Positions 41,587 through 50,439 of a stretch of 64,000 nucleotides of DNA are shown one piece after another. Made by a program: the position numbers and the translations under genes. This stretch comes from Salibacterium lacus (GTDB lineage: Bacteria > Bacillota > Bacilli > Bacillales > Marinococcaceae): the NCBI RefSeq assembly GCF_042684865.1, contig NZ_JBHUML010000006.1:248001-312000 (forward strand), read 5' to 3'. The notes under the pieces were generated by a model. The model was not told the DNA's origin. It saw only the letters and a list, made by a program, of their open reading frames with translations, and made no database searches. How positions within the stretch are numbered: the stretch's first letter is position 1; every line of letters begins with the position of its first letter.

Positions 41587-42685
41587 ATACATTGAAACGA
41601 AAATGAATAACATCGCCGTCTTTTACGACGTACTCTTTTCCTTCCAGCCGTACGTTGCCTGCTTCTTTAGCCGTGTTCATCGAGCCGGCATTCATTAAAT
41701 CGTCATAGCTGACCACCTCGGCCCGGATAAAGCCGCGTTCAAAGTCACTGTGAATCACGCCTGCCGCCTGTGGAGCCTTCATGCCGCTTCGGATGGTCCA
41801 GGCTCTGACTTCCGGTTCTCCTGCCGTGAAGTAGGTTTCAAGACCAAGCAGTGTATAGGCCGCCCGGATAAGCTGGTCAAGTCCGGCTTCTTCAATACCG
41901 AGGTCATCCAGAAATTCCTGCCGATCCTCGCCTTCAAGTTCAGCAATCTCGGATTCAATTTTGGCACAGACCGTAATAACACCAGAGCCTTCTTCAGCGG
42001 CATAGTCTTTTACAGCCTGTACGTACTCATTGTCTTCCCCGCTTAATAAATCTTCTTCACTGACATTGGCCGCATACAGCACCGGCTTCATTGTGAGCAG
42101 CTGAAAACCATGAATCAGCTTCAGTTCTTCATCGGTCCATTCGAGGCTTCTGGCCGGTTTTTCTTCTTCAAACGCATCACTCAGTTTCTGCAGAACTTCA
42201 TACTCAGCCAGAGCATCTTTATCTTTGGATTTCGCCAGTTTGGCTACCTTATCCATTCGTTTCTGAACGGTTTCAAGATCAGCCAGAATAAGTTCAAGAT
42301 TGATGACTTCAATATCACGGATAGGATCCACGCTGCCGGAAACGTGGGTAATCTCGCCGTCATTGAAACAACGGACTACGTGCGAGATGGCGTCCACCTG
42401 CCGGATGTGGGAAAGAAACTTATTCCCAAGTCCTTCTCCCTTACTGGCTCCTTCCACAATGCCTGCGATATCGGTAAACTCAAACGCCGTAGGAATGGTT
42501 TTTTTCGGCTGGACAAGCTCGGACAGCTTGTTCAAACGCGGGTCCGGCACTTCCACGATACCTACGTTGGGGTCTATCGTACAGAAAGGATAATTGGCTG
42601 ATTCCGCGCCCGCCTGTGTAATTGCATTAAATAACGTGGACTTCCCGACGTTGGGAAGTCCGACAATACCTGTTGTCAACGCCAT
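41585..42685 (-). CDS. ychF: Redox-regulated Obg-like ATPase YchF
   Basis: YchF (OLA1 family) is a ribosome-associated P-loop protein that prefers ATP. The 366-residue product starts MALTTGIVGLPNVGKSTLFN, with G1 at about 9-16, then DIAGIVEGASKGEGLGN and a C-terminal TGS domain (AWTIRSGMKAPQAAGVIHSDFERGFIRAE). ATG 42685 has AAAGGAAGTGA. In B. subtilis it lies next to rpsF; here the ABC-LytTR cassette intervenes. Confidence 0.96.
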   Translation of the reverse strand: MALTTGIVGLPNVGKSTLFNAITQAGAESANYPFCTIDPNVGIVEVPDPRLNKLSELVQPKKTIPTAFEFTDIAGIVEGASKGEGLGNKFLSHIRQVDAISHVVRCFNDGEITHVSGSVDPIRDIEVINLELILADLETVQKRMDKVAKLAKSKDKDALAEYEVLQKLSDAFEEEKPARSLEWTDEELKLIHGFQLLTMKPVLYAANVSEEDLLSGEDNEYVQAVKDYAAEEGSGVITVCAKIESEIAELEGEDRQEFLDDLGIEEAGLDQLIRAAYTLLGLETYFTAGEPEVRAWTIRSGMKAPQAAGVIHSDFERGFIRAEVVSYDDLMNAGSMNTAKEAGNVRLEGKEYVVKDGDVIHFRFNV

Positions 42686-42783
42686 ATTCGTGTCACTTCC
42701 TTTAGAATCCATTACTCTATGGATATGCTTCGTTTTCACCCTGTCCAATTATAGAGACAAGCCCGCTGAAAAACAAGCTGTGG

Positions 42784-42981
42784 TTACTGTTCTGCGTGCT
42801 CGATTACTCTTTTCATTTTTTTTCGGAATTCCCGGCGCGGAAGCATAACACTGTGTCCGCACCCCTGACATTTGATGCGGATATCGGCTCCCACACGAAT
42901 GATTTTCCATTTATTTTCCCCACACGGATGAGGTTTCTTCATTTCCACCACATCATGTAAGGCAAAAGGCATATCAACCAA
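42784..42981 (-). CDS. DUF951 small protein (YyzM-like)
   Basis: The 65-residue product has the DUF951 signature: ALHDVVEMKKPHPCGENKWKII followed by GADIRIKCQGCGHSVMLPRREF. The Cys residues (CG and CQGC) suggest metal binding. The family is nearly always found beside ychF and parB in Firmicutes, but its role is unknown. TTG 42981 has GAGGTG at six bases; the in-frame GTG overlaps that site, and ATG 42972 is the other choice. Confidence 0.88.
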   Translation of the reverse strand: MVDMPFALHDVVEMKKPHPCGENKWKIIRVGADIRIKCQGCGHSVMLPRREFRKKMKRVIEHAEQ

Positions 42982-43084
42982 TGGCTGCACCTCATTTCTA
43001 CTAACCGATACTCCAATTGTATTATATGTAATATCCTATCCTATCTTATAAAAAGAAACAATCCTTCCGTTTCAAATCTTTATC

Positions 43085-43098
43085 ATTTCCCGGGAAAT
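43085..43098. promoter_or_regulatory. Noc-binding site (NBS)
   Basis: ATTTCCCGGGAAAT is the exact palindrome bound by Noc in B. subtilis. It lies between the DUF951 and YkvI-like genes. Confidence 0.88.
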
Positions 43099-43120
43099 GA
43101 TAATGGACTTCCTTCTTGTC

Positions 43121-44137
43121 TCACAACCTTTTACTTAGGAAAAAAGGATGAATCAATACAACAACCAGTAAATATAAATTTAAAATGCCGTAAATGGGGT
43201 ATAGAAGGGAAATGAGTCTGGAAAAACCCAGCTCTGTCACCGGCAGCATCAAGCAGAGAAGCAGGACCGCCAGCAGCCAGGACGGCATGTCCAACATCGA
43301 GCGGAGCCTGGTTGATAATCCATGCAGTCCGGAAGCGGCTGTGGTAAAAATAGCGGTCCATAATAACACCGCCATGAATGCTGTAACAGAATGCGGATAA
43401 GATTCAAGCAGAGCAAACAGCGGAATCTCATACAACATGATATCTTCTGCTGCCGCAAGAAGGGACTCATTATATAAAAAAGAGACACTACCGAGAATAC
43501 TGCCGCTTCCGATACTGGCAATCCAGATTTCTCCGCGGTGTTTAATCTGTGTGCCGGTCGTGGACAGCACCGCTACAAGTGGAAGCAGATTCAGGGAGGT
43601 AAACGTGAAAGAAGATGCCCAGTTCCGCTGAGACACCCAGTTCGAAAAACTGAAATCAGCATTCAACCTGAAGTAGACGGTCAGTGTCAATATGAGGCTG
43701 ATAATAAGAACAGGCATGAGGAAACTATTAAGGCCGGTCAGCCCCTTCACACCACGTATAGATACAATAAATAAGAGGGCACACATGAAGAGAATTCCAG
43801 CGGTGAACGGAACATGAAAATACTCCAGCGCCGCACCACCGCCGGCAATCATGATCCCTGTCGTTGTAAATAAATACACAATGATTAAAACATCGTATCC
43901 CTTGGAAAAACGAGGGCCCATCAACCTGGCCAGGACGACAGAATAATTCTCAGTCTTCTCCTGGTAGCTGATCGTCAGCACGACAAAACAGCTGATCGTA
44001 AACAATACGCTGAAAATCAAGATAGCCAGTCCACTTTCATGACCAAAAAACTGCCAGATTTCTCTTCCGGATGCATAACCGGCCCCAATTGTCGTACCTA
44101 TAATAAGAAACATCCATTTCAACCCATCAACAACCAT
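43121..44137 (-). CDS. YkvI-type membrane transporter
   Basis: The 338-residue protein has about ten membrane segments and the N-terminal motif FLIIGTTIGAGYASGREIWQFF, typical of the YkvI family within the LeuT/APC-like fold. Substrate unknown. Homologues lie in this same neighbourhood in several Bacillus genomes. ATG 44137 has GGGAGA upstream; GTG 44143 is the alternative. It is divergent from yyaC. Confidence 0.85.
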   Translation of the reverse strand: MVVDGLKWMFLIIGTTIGAGYASGREIWQFFGHESGLAILIFSVLFTISCFVVLTISYQEKTENYSVVLARLMGPRFSKGYDVLIIVYLFTTTGIMIAGGGAALEYFHVPFTAGILFMCALLFIVSIRGVKGLTGLNSFLMPVLIISLILTLTVYFRLNADFSFSNWVSQRNWASSFTFTSLNLLPLVAVLSTTGTQIKHRGEIWIASIGSGSILGSVSFLYNESLLAAAEDIMLYEIPLFALLESYPHSVTAFMAVLLWTAIFTTAASGLHGLSTRLRSMLDMPSWLLAVLLLCLMLPVTELGFSRLISLLYPIYGILNLYLLVVVLIHPFFLSKRL

Positions 44138-44242
44138 CAGCACATTTCTCCCTTTGTCCGGATTTTTTCATCGCTGTGTCTCATGTATAGAAAAGATACC
44201 GAATTCCTATACTGGAACTACTATGAAAAAGGAGAGGCTAAT

Positions 44243-44917
44243 ATGCTTGGGAAAAAACCTGTTCATGCTTCCAATCCGTATCGTTATCACGTGCATGCCG
44301 AAGAAGTCACCGCCTCTGCCCACCTGGCCGCACAGCTGTATGAACAGCTGCAGCACGTACCCTCCCACCGGGATCTCATCATCGTATGTATAGGAACAGA
44401 CCGATCCACCGGTGATTCGCTCGGACCGCTCGTCGGTTCCTCCCTTGAAAAGAAGTTTCTGCAGCGGTTTACCGTGTATGGGACATTGGAACACCCCGTT
44501 CATGCCGTGAATCTGGAGGAAACCATGGAAGAGATTGCGAAAAAACATCGTTTCCCTTATATTATTGCGGTAGACGCCTGTCTGGGAAAATTGAAGAATG
44601 TCGGTATTATTAATTTCACGGAAGGGCCGGTTATGCCTGGGGCAGCGATGAAGAAAAAACTTCCGGAAGTCGGGGAGATGCATCTGACTGGTATTGTCAA
44701 CGTGAGCGGGATGATGGAATATTTCGTCCTTCAGAACACCCGGCTCCATCTTGTCATGAAAATGTCAGAACGCATTTCGGAGGCGTTCAGCCGGGCAGAC
44801 CGCAAACTGAAAGGGGCCTCGGCAGATTCAGTGTTTCAACGTCCGATGAACCTCTCCACCCAGCAAAACGGCTCGTCTGCCTCTGAGAGCGCCTTTTCAC
44901 TGCAGAACCATAAATAG
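44243..44917 (+). CDS. yyaC: Spore protease-like protein YyaC (DUF1256)
   Basis: The 224-residue product is of the DUF1256/YyaC family, which shares the fold of germination protease GPR. Conserved stretches include IIVCIGTDRSTGDSLGPLVGS and YIIAVDACLGKLKNVGII. In B. subtilis yyaC is expressed in the forespore; its activity is unknown. The start at 44243 follows AAAGGAGAGG. The last ~40 residues are a Ser/Gln-rich tail not typical of the family. Confidence 0.93.
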   Translation: MLGKKPVHASNPYRYHVHAEEVTASAHLAAQLYEQLQHVPSHRDLIIVCIGTDRSTGDSLGPLVGSSLEKKFLQRFTVYGTLEHPVHAVNLEETMEEIAKKHRFPYIIAVDACLGKLKNVGIINFTEGPVMPGAAMKKKLPEVGEMHLTGIVNVSGMMEYFVLQNTRLHLVMKMSERISEAFSRADRKLKGASADSVFQRPMNLSTQQNGSSASESAFSLQNHK

Positions 44918-44930
44918 AAAACCAATACGA

Positions 44931-44968
44931 AACGCTCCCGACTATCCATTATGATAATCGGGAGCGTT
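44931..44968. terminator. Bidirectional terminator between yyaC and parB
   Basis: Stem AACGCTCCCGA / TCGGGAGCGTT with a 16-base loop between converging genes. Confidence 0.8.
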
Positions 44969-45016
44969 GCTTACGTTTTAGAAACCAATTGAGCTGTGCT
45001 ATTGGTTAAAAGTCTG

Positions 45017-45862
45017 TCAGTCGTTTTCCAGCATTTCCAGGATACGCTGTAAATCGTCATCGTTTACAAACTCTATTTCTATTTTCCCTTTTTTGCGTCC
45101 TTGTTTTATAGCCACCGAGGTGCCGAAGTAGGATCGGAGTTCTTCTTCTTTCGCCTGCAGAAAGACAGAAGGTTCCGTTTTTTCCGTTTCTTTTTTCTTT
45201 GCTGCAGCGGAATTAGACGTTTGATTCAGCTGCTGCACCAGCTCTTCTGTCTGACGGACATTCAAGGATTCTTTTTCTATTCTTCCTACAATATCGGCAG
45301 CCTGTTTTTTATCGCGCAGCCCAAGCAGAGTGCGGCCGTGTCCCATCGATAGTGTTTTCTCGGCCAGTTTCTGCTGTACATCAGCGGGAAGTTGGAGCAG
45401 CCGTAGATAATTGGCAATATGCGGGCGGCTTTTCCCAAGACGTTTGGAGAGCTCATCCTGTGTGACCCCAAGGTATGTCATCAGCTTTTCGTAGGCTTTC
45501 GCTTCTTCGACCGGGTTGAGGTTCTCGCGCTGCAGGTTTTCGATCAAGGCAACTTCCATTATTTGTTCATCGCTCAAGTCTTTCACCACAGCCGGAATCT
45601 TTTCCATGCCGGCCGTTTTGGCTGCGCGGTAACGGCGTTCTCCTGCCACGATTTCGTATCCTTTTATGCTTTTACGGACAATAAGCGGCTGCAATATACC
45701 ATGTTCTACGATAGATTCCTTTAACTCCTCTATCGCTTCACTCGTGAACGTCTTGCGGGGCTGATAGGGATTGGGCCTCAGTTCCTTCACCTTGATTTCT
45801 TCGACTTGACTGCCTTCATCCGGGATAAGAGCATTTAAACCCCTGCCTAGTCTTCTAGCCAT
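45017..45862 (-). CDS. parB: Chromosome partitioning protein ParB (Spo0J)
   Basis: ParB is a CTPase clamp that loads on parS and recruits SMC. The 281-residue product has the N-terminal CTP-binding domain with VAGERRYRAAKTAG, the helix-turn-helix (TQDELSKRLGKSRPHIANYLRLL) and a C-terminal dimerisation domain. Its start overlaps the parA stop. parS-type sites occur at 197-212 and 15676-15691; none is seen inside parB itself. Confidence 0.97.
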   Translation of the reverse strand: MARRLGRGLNALIPDEGSQVEEIKVKELRPNPYQPRKTFTSEAIEELKESIVEHGILQPLIVRKSIKGYEIVAGERRYRAAKTAGMEKIPAVVKDLSDEQIMEVALIENLQRENLNPVEEAKAYEKLMTYLGVTQDELSKRLGKSRPHIANYLRLLQLPADVQQKLAEKTLSMGHGRTLLGLRDKKQAADIVGRIEKESLNVRQTEELVQQLNQTSNSAAAKKKETEKTEPSVFLQAKEEELRSYFGTSVAIKQGRKKGKIEIEFVNDDDLQRILEMLEND

Positions 45863-46616
45863 CAGCCGTCACTTCCTTTGCTAAGTCTAAATATACCTGA
45901 GCCCCTCTTGACTTGGCATCATAAAGCATAATCGGAAGACCATAACTGGGAGCTTCACCCAGCCTTACATTCCTTGGTATGATCGTTTCAAATACTTTTT
46001 CCTGGAAGTATTTCTTCACCTCTTCTATGACCTGGATACCGAGGTTGGTACGGGCATCGAGCATGGTAAGCAGTACTCCCTCTATGCACAAATCGGTATT
46101 CAGATGTTTTTGTACGAGGCGTATCGTATTAAGAAGCTGACTCAGCCCTTCCAGCGCGTAATATTCACACTGTACCGGTATAAGCACCGAATCCGCTGCC
46201 GTCAAAGCATTAATTGTCAGCAGTCCAAGGGAAGGAGGACAATCGATGATCATATAATCATAATCATCTTCCATCTCCGACAGAGCTTTTTTCAGACGTA
46301 TTTCCCGGGAAATGGTGGACACAAGTTCAATTTCAGCGCCCGAAAGCTGGATAGTGGATGGAACAACATGCAGGTTCTCCACACTGGAAGGACGGATCAC
46401 CTGTTTTGTATCGGCGTCTTCCACGAGCAGGTTGTAGATGCACTCATCAACGTCCCCTTTTTCAACTCCTGCACCGCTGGTGGCGTTTCCCTGTGGATCT
46501 ATGTCTACAAGAAGCACTTTCTTTCCTATGTGTGCAAGGCAGGCGCTGATATTTACAGCTGTAGTCGTTTTACCGACACCGCCTTTCTGGTTTGCAACTG
46601 CGACGACCTTTGCCAT
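45855..46616 (-). CDS. parA: Chromosome partitioning ATPase ParA (Soj)
   Basis: Soj is a Walker-type ATPase that regulates DnaA and origin segregation. The 253-residue product starts MAKVVAVANQKGGVGKTTT, with the deviant Walker A, and has DIDPQGNATSG and IDCPPSLGLLTINAL. ATG 46616 follows TAGGTGT; the 13-residue extension is rejected. A perfect Noc-binding site lies within its coding sequence at 46300-46313. Confidence 0.97.
   Translation of the reverse strand: MAKVVAVANQKGGVGKTTTAVNISACLAHIGKKVLLVDIDPQGNATSGAGVEKGDVDECIYNLLVEDADTKQVIRPSSVENLHVVPSTIQLSGAEIELVSTISREIRLKKALSEMEDDYDYMIIDCPPSLGLLTINALTAADSVLIPVQCEYYALEGLSQLLNTIRLVQKHLNTDLCIEGVLLTMLDARTNLGIQVIEEVKKYFQEKVFETIIPRNVRLGEAPSYGLPIMLYDAKSRGAQVYLDLAKEVTADG
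46300..46313. promoter_or_regulatory. Noc-binding site inside parA
   Basis: A second perfect ATTTCCCGGGAAAT palindrome, encoding part of the SREIR region of ParA. Confidence 0.88.
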
Positions 46617-46783
46617 CAATACACCTACTTTCTTCCACTTGCTGGTGTGAAACATTCCACCTTTTCACTTTGTATAAGCGTTCCTAAATCTCTCCCGTAC
46701 TTCAACCGGAGAGGGGAAGGACTGAAGATTCGGCGATATTGAAATACCGCCGGTTAACCATAGTCCTGCCCATCGCAGCCGGC

Positions 46784-47620
46784 TTATTTTTTCGGGATAC
46801 GGATGGTAATTTGATAGAATTCATCGTGATCTTCTTCTTCCGTATCAATACCCATACCACTGTTCTCGACCATTTCCACCGATTCACGAATCGTATTCAT
46901 CGCAATTCTGGTATCTTTGGAGAAGTGTTTGCGGGCGGGGGCCTGTTTTTTCGGCTGCTTCGGTTCGGAATTGTCTTTGATGAGCTGCTCCGTCTGCTTC
47001 ACATTCAATTCCCGCTGCACGACCATATCAAGAATGTGATTCTGCTGCTGCTCTTCTTTTACCTGCAGCAGGGCACGTGCGTGTCTCTCTGTTATCTGCT
47101 TATTCTTCAGAGCCTGCTGGGTTTCTCTGCTCAGGTGAAGGAGTCTCATTTTGTTAGCGACCGTCGACTGTCCTTTTCCAAGACGCTGTGCCAGACTTTC
47201 CTGGGTCAAACCATGCAGTTCCAACAGTTCAGCATAAGCGGAAGCCTCTTCAATCGCGGTTAACTCTTCCCTCTGCAGATTTTCAATCAACGCTACCGAA
47301 GCGGTTTCGGTATCATTGAAATTTTTAACGATTGCCGGAACTTCATTCATTCCCAAGGATAAAACCGCACGCCAACGCCGTTCACCAGCGATGATTTCAA
47401 AATGTTCTTCCTTTTCCCGTACAGTTATAGGCTGCAGCAGGCCGTGGGTACGAATGGACTGGGCAAGCTCCGCAATTTTTTCCTCCTGGAAAATGGTTCG
47501 CGGTTGAAATGGATTGGCTGTAATTTTTTCAACAGGGATGTGCTTAATCTCATCTGGACCGGCTTCTTTATCCCCTTGCTGATCCCCCAGACCAAACCAC
47601 TTTTGAAGCGACTGCTTCAT
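46784..47620 (-). CDS. noc: Nucleoid occlusion protein Noc
   Basis: Noc is a ParB paralogue that binds NBS sites, spreads with CTP and blocks division over the nucleoid by pulling DNA to the membrane. The 278-residue product has the N-terminal amphipathic membrane helix (MKQSLQKWFGLG), the CTP-binding GERRWRA, and the helix-turn-helix LTQESLAQRLGKGQSTVANKMRLL. The FGLG start and KQTEQLIKD region distinguish it from ParB. Confidence 0.96.
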   Translation of the reverse strand: MKQSLQKWFGLGDQQGDKEAGPDEIKHIPVEKITANPFQPRTIFQEEKIAELAQSIRTHGLLQPITVREKEEHFEIIAGERRWRAVLSLGMNEVPAIVKNFNDTETASVALIENLQREELTAIEEASAYAELLELHGLTQESLAQRLGKGQSTVANKMRLLHLSRETQQALKNKQITERHARALLQVKEEQQQNHILDMVVQRELNVKQTEQLIKDNSEPKQPKKQAPARKHFSKDTRIAMNTIRESVEMVENSGMGIDTEEEDHDEFYQITIRIPKK

Positions 47621-47738
47621 TGCCTCACACCACCTTACTAAAGCTGAAATCTATTATTAATCTTTCAAACAGCAGCGTCTTTCCTATCTATCTTCTGCTT
47701 TTATTTTACCATGCTTGTAACCAATGTCTACCATTGCC

Positions 47739-48455
47739 TTAAAGGATCGGCTTCTTTGAAGGAGTTCCTGCTTTCCGGGGATATTTCCCGGGCACCGCAT
47801 CCACTTTTTCCATCTTCAGAATATAGCGGGAACTTTCTTCGTTCGGCAGTGTCAAAGCGGAAGCTTCTTTCCATCGTCCTCCAAGTGTCCGGCAGGCTTT
47901 TTTTGCCTCCTCTTTTTCTGTCAGTCCTTCGGCTCCTTTTAACGCAAGGAAATGCCCCCCTTGTTTCACAAACGGAAGGCAGAGCTCTGTAAGGACGGGC
48001 ATTTTAGCAACCGCCCGGGAAATCGCTGTATCATACTGTTCCCGGTGCTCCGTCTCATGCGCTTTATCTTCAGCCCGTCCGTGCAGCACCTGAACCTGCT
48101 TCAACTGCAGCTCATCAATAAGTTCTTCTAAAAAAGAAATTCGTTTCTTCAGTGAATCGATGATGACGATATGTAGATGCGGGTGGATAATCTTGAGAGG
48201 CAGGCTTGGAAAACCGGCTCCCGCTCCAATATCCACGAGTTTTTGATCATTTTGAAAATCATAATAAAAAGCAGGAGTCAACGAATCATAGAAGTGTTTT
48301 TCATACACATCTGCTTGACCGGTTAGCGATGTTAAATTCACTCTTTGATTCCACTCTATCAACTTATGGTAGTAAGCATCAAATTGGTGAAGCTGTCTGT
48401 CTGTCAGATTGATTCCCTGGTTTTTCAGCCATTGTGAAAATAAATCTTCTGTCAT
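47739..48455 (-). CDS. rsmG: 16S rRNA G527 N7-methyltransferase RsmG
   Basis: RsmG methylates G527 of 16S rRNA; its loss gives low-level streptomycin resistance. The 238-residue product has the SAM-binding motif LVDIGAGAGFPSLPLKI, and DTAISRAVAKMPVLTE further on. GGAGG precedes ATG 48455, and the preceding GTG codon is an equal alternative. It follows mnmG on the same strand, the conserved gidA-gidB order. Confidence 0.96.
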   Translation of the reverse strand: MTEDLFSQWLKNQGINLTDRQLHQFDAYYHKLIEWNQRVNLTSLTGQADVYEKHFYDSLTPAFYYDFQNDQKLVDIGAGAGFPSLPLKIIHPHLHIVIIDSLKKRISFLEELIDELQLKQVQVLHGRAEDKAHETEHREQYDTAISRAVAKMPVLTELCLPFVKQGGHFLALKGAEGLTEKEEAKKACRTLGGRWKEASALTLPNEESSRYILKMEKVDAVPGKYPRKAGTPSKKPIL

Positions 48456-48486
48456 CACGGTGCCTCCATTTCCTTTCCTATGAAAG

Positions 48487-48524
48487 CAGCTCCAGGGTAT
48501 GATCCGGTTAACACCCTGGAGCTG
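48487..48524. terminator. Hairpin between mnmG and rsmG
   Basis: A 12-base stem (CAGCTCCAGGGT / ACCCTGGAGCTG) lies in the short mnmG-rsmG gap. The T tract on the minus strand is poor, so it may attenuate or protect RNA rather than terminate. Confidence 0.6.
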
Positions 48525-48533
48525 TTCTTTTTC

Positions 48534-50423
48534 TTATGCTTCTGCTGTTTTGGCCAGTTTGCCCTGCTCGATGTAAACGAGCAGGATCGAAATGTCGGAA
48601 GGGTTCACCCCGGACACTCTGGAAGCCTGGCCGACAGAGACCGGCTTGACTTCCGAAAGTTTCTGAACCGCTTCGGTTGCAAGGCCTGAAATCTGCGTAT
48701 AATCCGTATTCTGCGGAATTTTTTTCTCTTCCATTTTGTTCATGCGCTCCACCTGCTCGAGCTGTTTGGCAATATATCCTTCATACTTTGTCTGGATTTC
48801 AACCTGTTCCCGTTCATCCGGGGACAGTGTATCACCACCTGGTGCGAAGGGAGCCACGTCATCATATCCAAGTTCCGGACGTTTCAGAAGATGGGCTGCC
48901 GAAACCGCTTCTTTCATTGGCGAGGAGTCTTTTCCTTCCAGCATCTGCTGCAGTTCATCACCCGGCTTCACTGTTGTATTTTCAAGCCGGTCTTTTTCTT
49001 TGGCGATGGCTTCTTTTTTTCTGGTGAAACGCTCATACCGCTCCTCTTTAATCATTCCGATGTCCCGGCCGATGTCTGTCAAACGCAGGTCAGCGTTGTC
49101 ATGACGCAGAAGCAGCCGGTACTCTGCACGTGAGGTCAGCAGGCGGTACGGTTCATCGGTTCCTTTTGTGACCAGATCATCAATCAATACACCGATGTAA
49201 GCATCGGAACGGTTCAGAATGACGCCTTCTTCCTTTTGCGCTTTCCGAGCTGCGTTAATACCTGCCATAATACCCTGTCCGGCTGCTTCTTCGTAGCCGG
49301 AGGTGCCGTTAATCTGACCGGCAGTGAACAGATTCTCCACGTTCTTTGTTTCGAGTGTCGGCCAGAGCTGGGTCGGCACGATGGCATCATATTCAATCGC
49401 ATAACCCGGACGCATCATCCGCACATTCTCAAGACCCGGGATGGTTTTGAGCATATTAAACTGGACATCTTCCGGCATGCTGGTGGAAAGACCCTGCACG
49501 TAAACTTCCGACGTGTTTCGGCCTTCCGGTTCCAGAAAGATCTGGTGCTTTGGTTTATCGTGAAAACGCACAATTTTATCTTCGATGGAAGGGCAGTAAC
49601 GCGGCCCGGTTCCTTCCACCATTCCCGAATACATCGGGGAACGGGTGAGATTATCATTAATAAGAGAGTGCGTATCCGCTCCTGTATACGTCAGCCAGCA
49701 GGGCAGCTGATCCGTAATATAGTCGACTGTTTCAAAGGAGAAAGCTCTCGGTTTTTCATCGCCGGGCTGTATTTCTGTTTTATCATAATCAATGCTTCCG
49801 CTGTTCACCCGGGGAGGAGTTCCTGTTTTGAAACGTTCCATTTCAAACCCAAGTTCCTGCAGGCTGTGCGACAGGCTGATGGAAGGCTGCATATTGTTCG
49901 GTCCGCTTTCGTAGGCAAGGTCTCCGAGAATGATTTTCCCGCGGAGGTACGTGCCTGTCGTAACGACCGTCGTTTCGGCATAGTAAGCCGCTCCGGTGTT
50001 GGTGACAACCCCTTTGCAGACGCCGTCTTCGACAATCAATTCTTCCACCAGTCCCTGACGAAGGACGAGGTTTTCCTCTTCTTCCAGCGTTTTTTTCATT
50101 TCCTGCTGGTAAAGGAATTTGTCCGCCTGTGCTCTTAGAGCCCGTACCGCCGGACCTTTTCTCGTGTTGAGCATCCGCATTTGAATATGCGTCTTATCAA
50201 TGTTTCGTGCCATCTCTCCACCGAGTGCGTCAATTTCCCGAACGACAATGCCTTTTGCCGGGCCTCCGACAGACGGATTACACGGCATAAACGCTACAGA
50301 ATCAAGGTTCAGGGTTAACATCAGCGTCTGCGAGCCCATACGCGCCGCTGCCAGGCCGGCTTCCACTCCGGCATGACCGGCACCAATCACAATGACATCG
50401 TATTCGCCGCCTTCATATGGCAT
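48534..50423 (-). CDS. mnmG: tRNA uridine-5-carboxymethylaminomethyl enzyme MnmG
   Basis: With MnmE, MnmG modifies the wobble uridine of certain tRNAs. The 629-residue product has the FAD-binding start YDVIVIGAGHAGVEAGLAAAR, the conserved CNPSVGGPAKG active region, and the helical MnmE-binding C-terminal domain. ATG 50423 has AAGGAGG; the 18-residue extension overlaps mnmE and is rejected. Confidence 0.97.
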   Translation of the reverse strand: MPYEGGEYDVIVIGAGHAGVEAGLAAARMGSQTLMLTLNLDSVAFMPCNPSVGGPAKGIVVREIDALGGEMARNIDKTHIQMRMLNTRKGPAVRALRAQADKFLYQQEMKKTLEEEENLVLRQGLVEELIVEDGVCKGVVTNTGAAYYAETTVVTTGTYLRGKIILGDLAYESGPNNMQPSISLSHSLQELGFEMERFKTGTPPRVNSGSIDYDKTEIQPGDEKPRAFSFETVDYITDQLPCWLTYTGADTHSLINDNLTRSPMYSGMVEGTGPRYCPSIEDKIVRFHDKPKHQIFLEPEGRNTSEVYVQGLSTSMPEDVQFNMLKTIPGLENVRMMRPGYAIEYDAIVPTQLWPTLETKNVENLFTAGQINGTSGYEEAAGQGIMAGINAARKAQKEEGVILNRSDAYIGVLIDDLVTKGTDEPYRLLTSRAEYRLLLRHDNADLRLTDIGRDIGMIKEERYERFTRKKEAIAKEKDRLENTTVKPGDELQQMLEGKDSSPMKEAVSAAHLLKRPELGYDDVAPFAPGGDTLSPDEREQVEIQTKYEGYIAKQLEQVERMNKMEEKKIPQNTDYTQISGLATEAVQKLSEVKPVSVGQASRVSGVNPSDISILLVYIEQGKLAKTAEA

Positions 50424-50439
50424 ATGCTTTACCTCCTTT

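Noticed and set aside
47784..47797. Third Noc-binding site near rsmG
   Set aside because: Only the left arm (ATTTCCCGGG) matches; the right arm is CACC instead of AAAT.
49236..50138. Open frame of 300 codons on the plus strand inside mnmG
   Set aside because: It is antisense to a conserved gene and has no recognisable motif.
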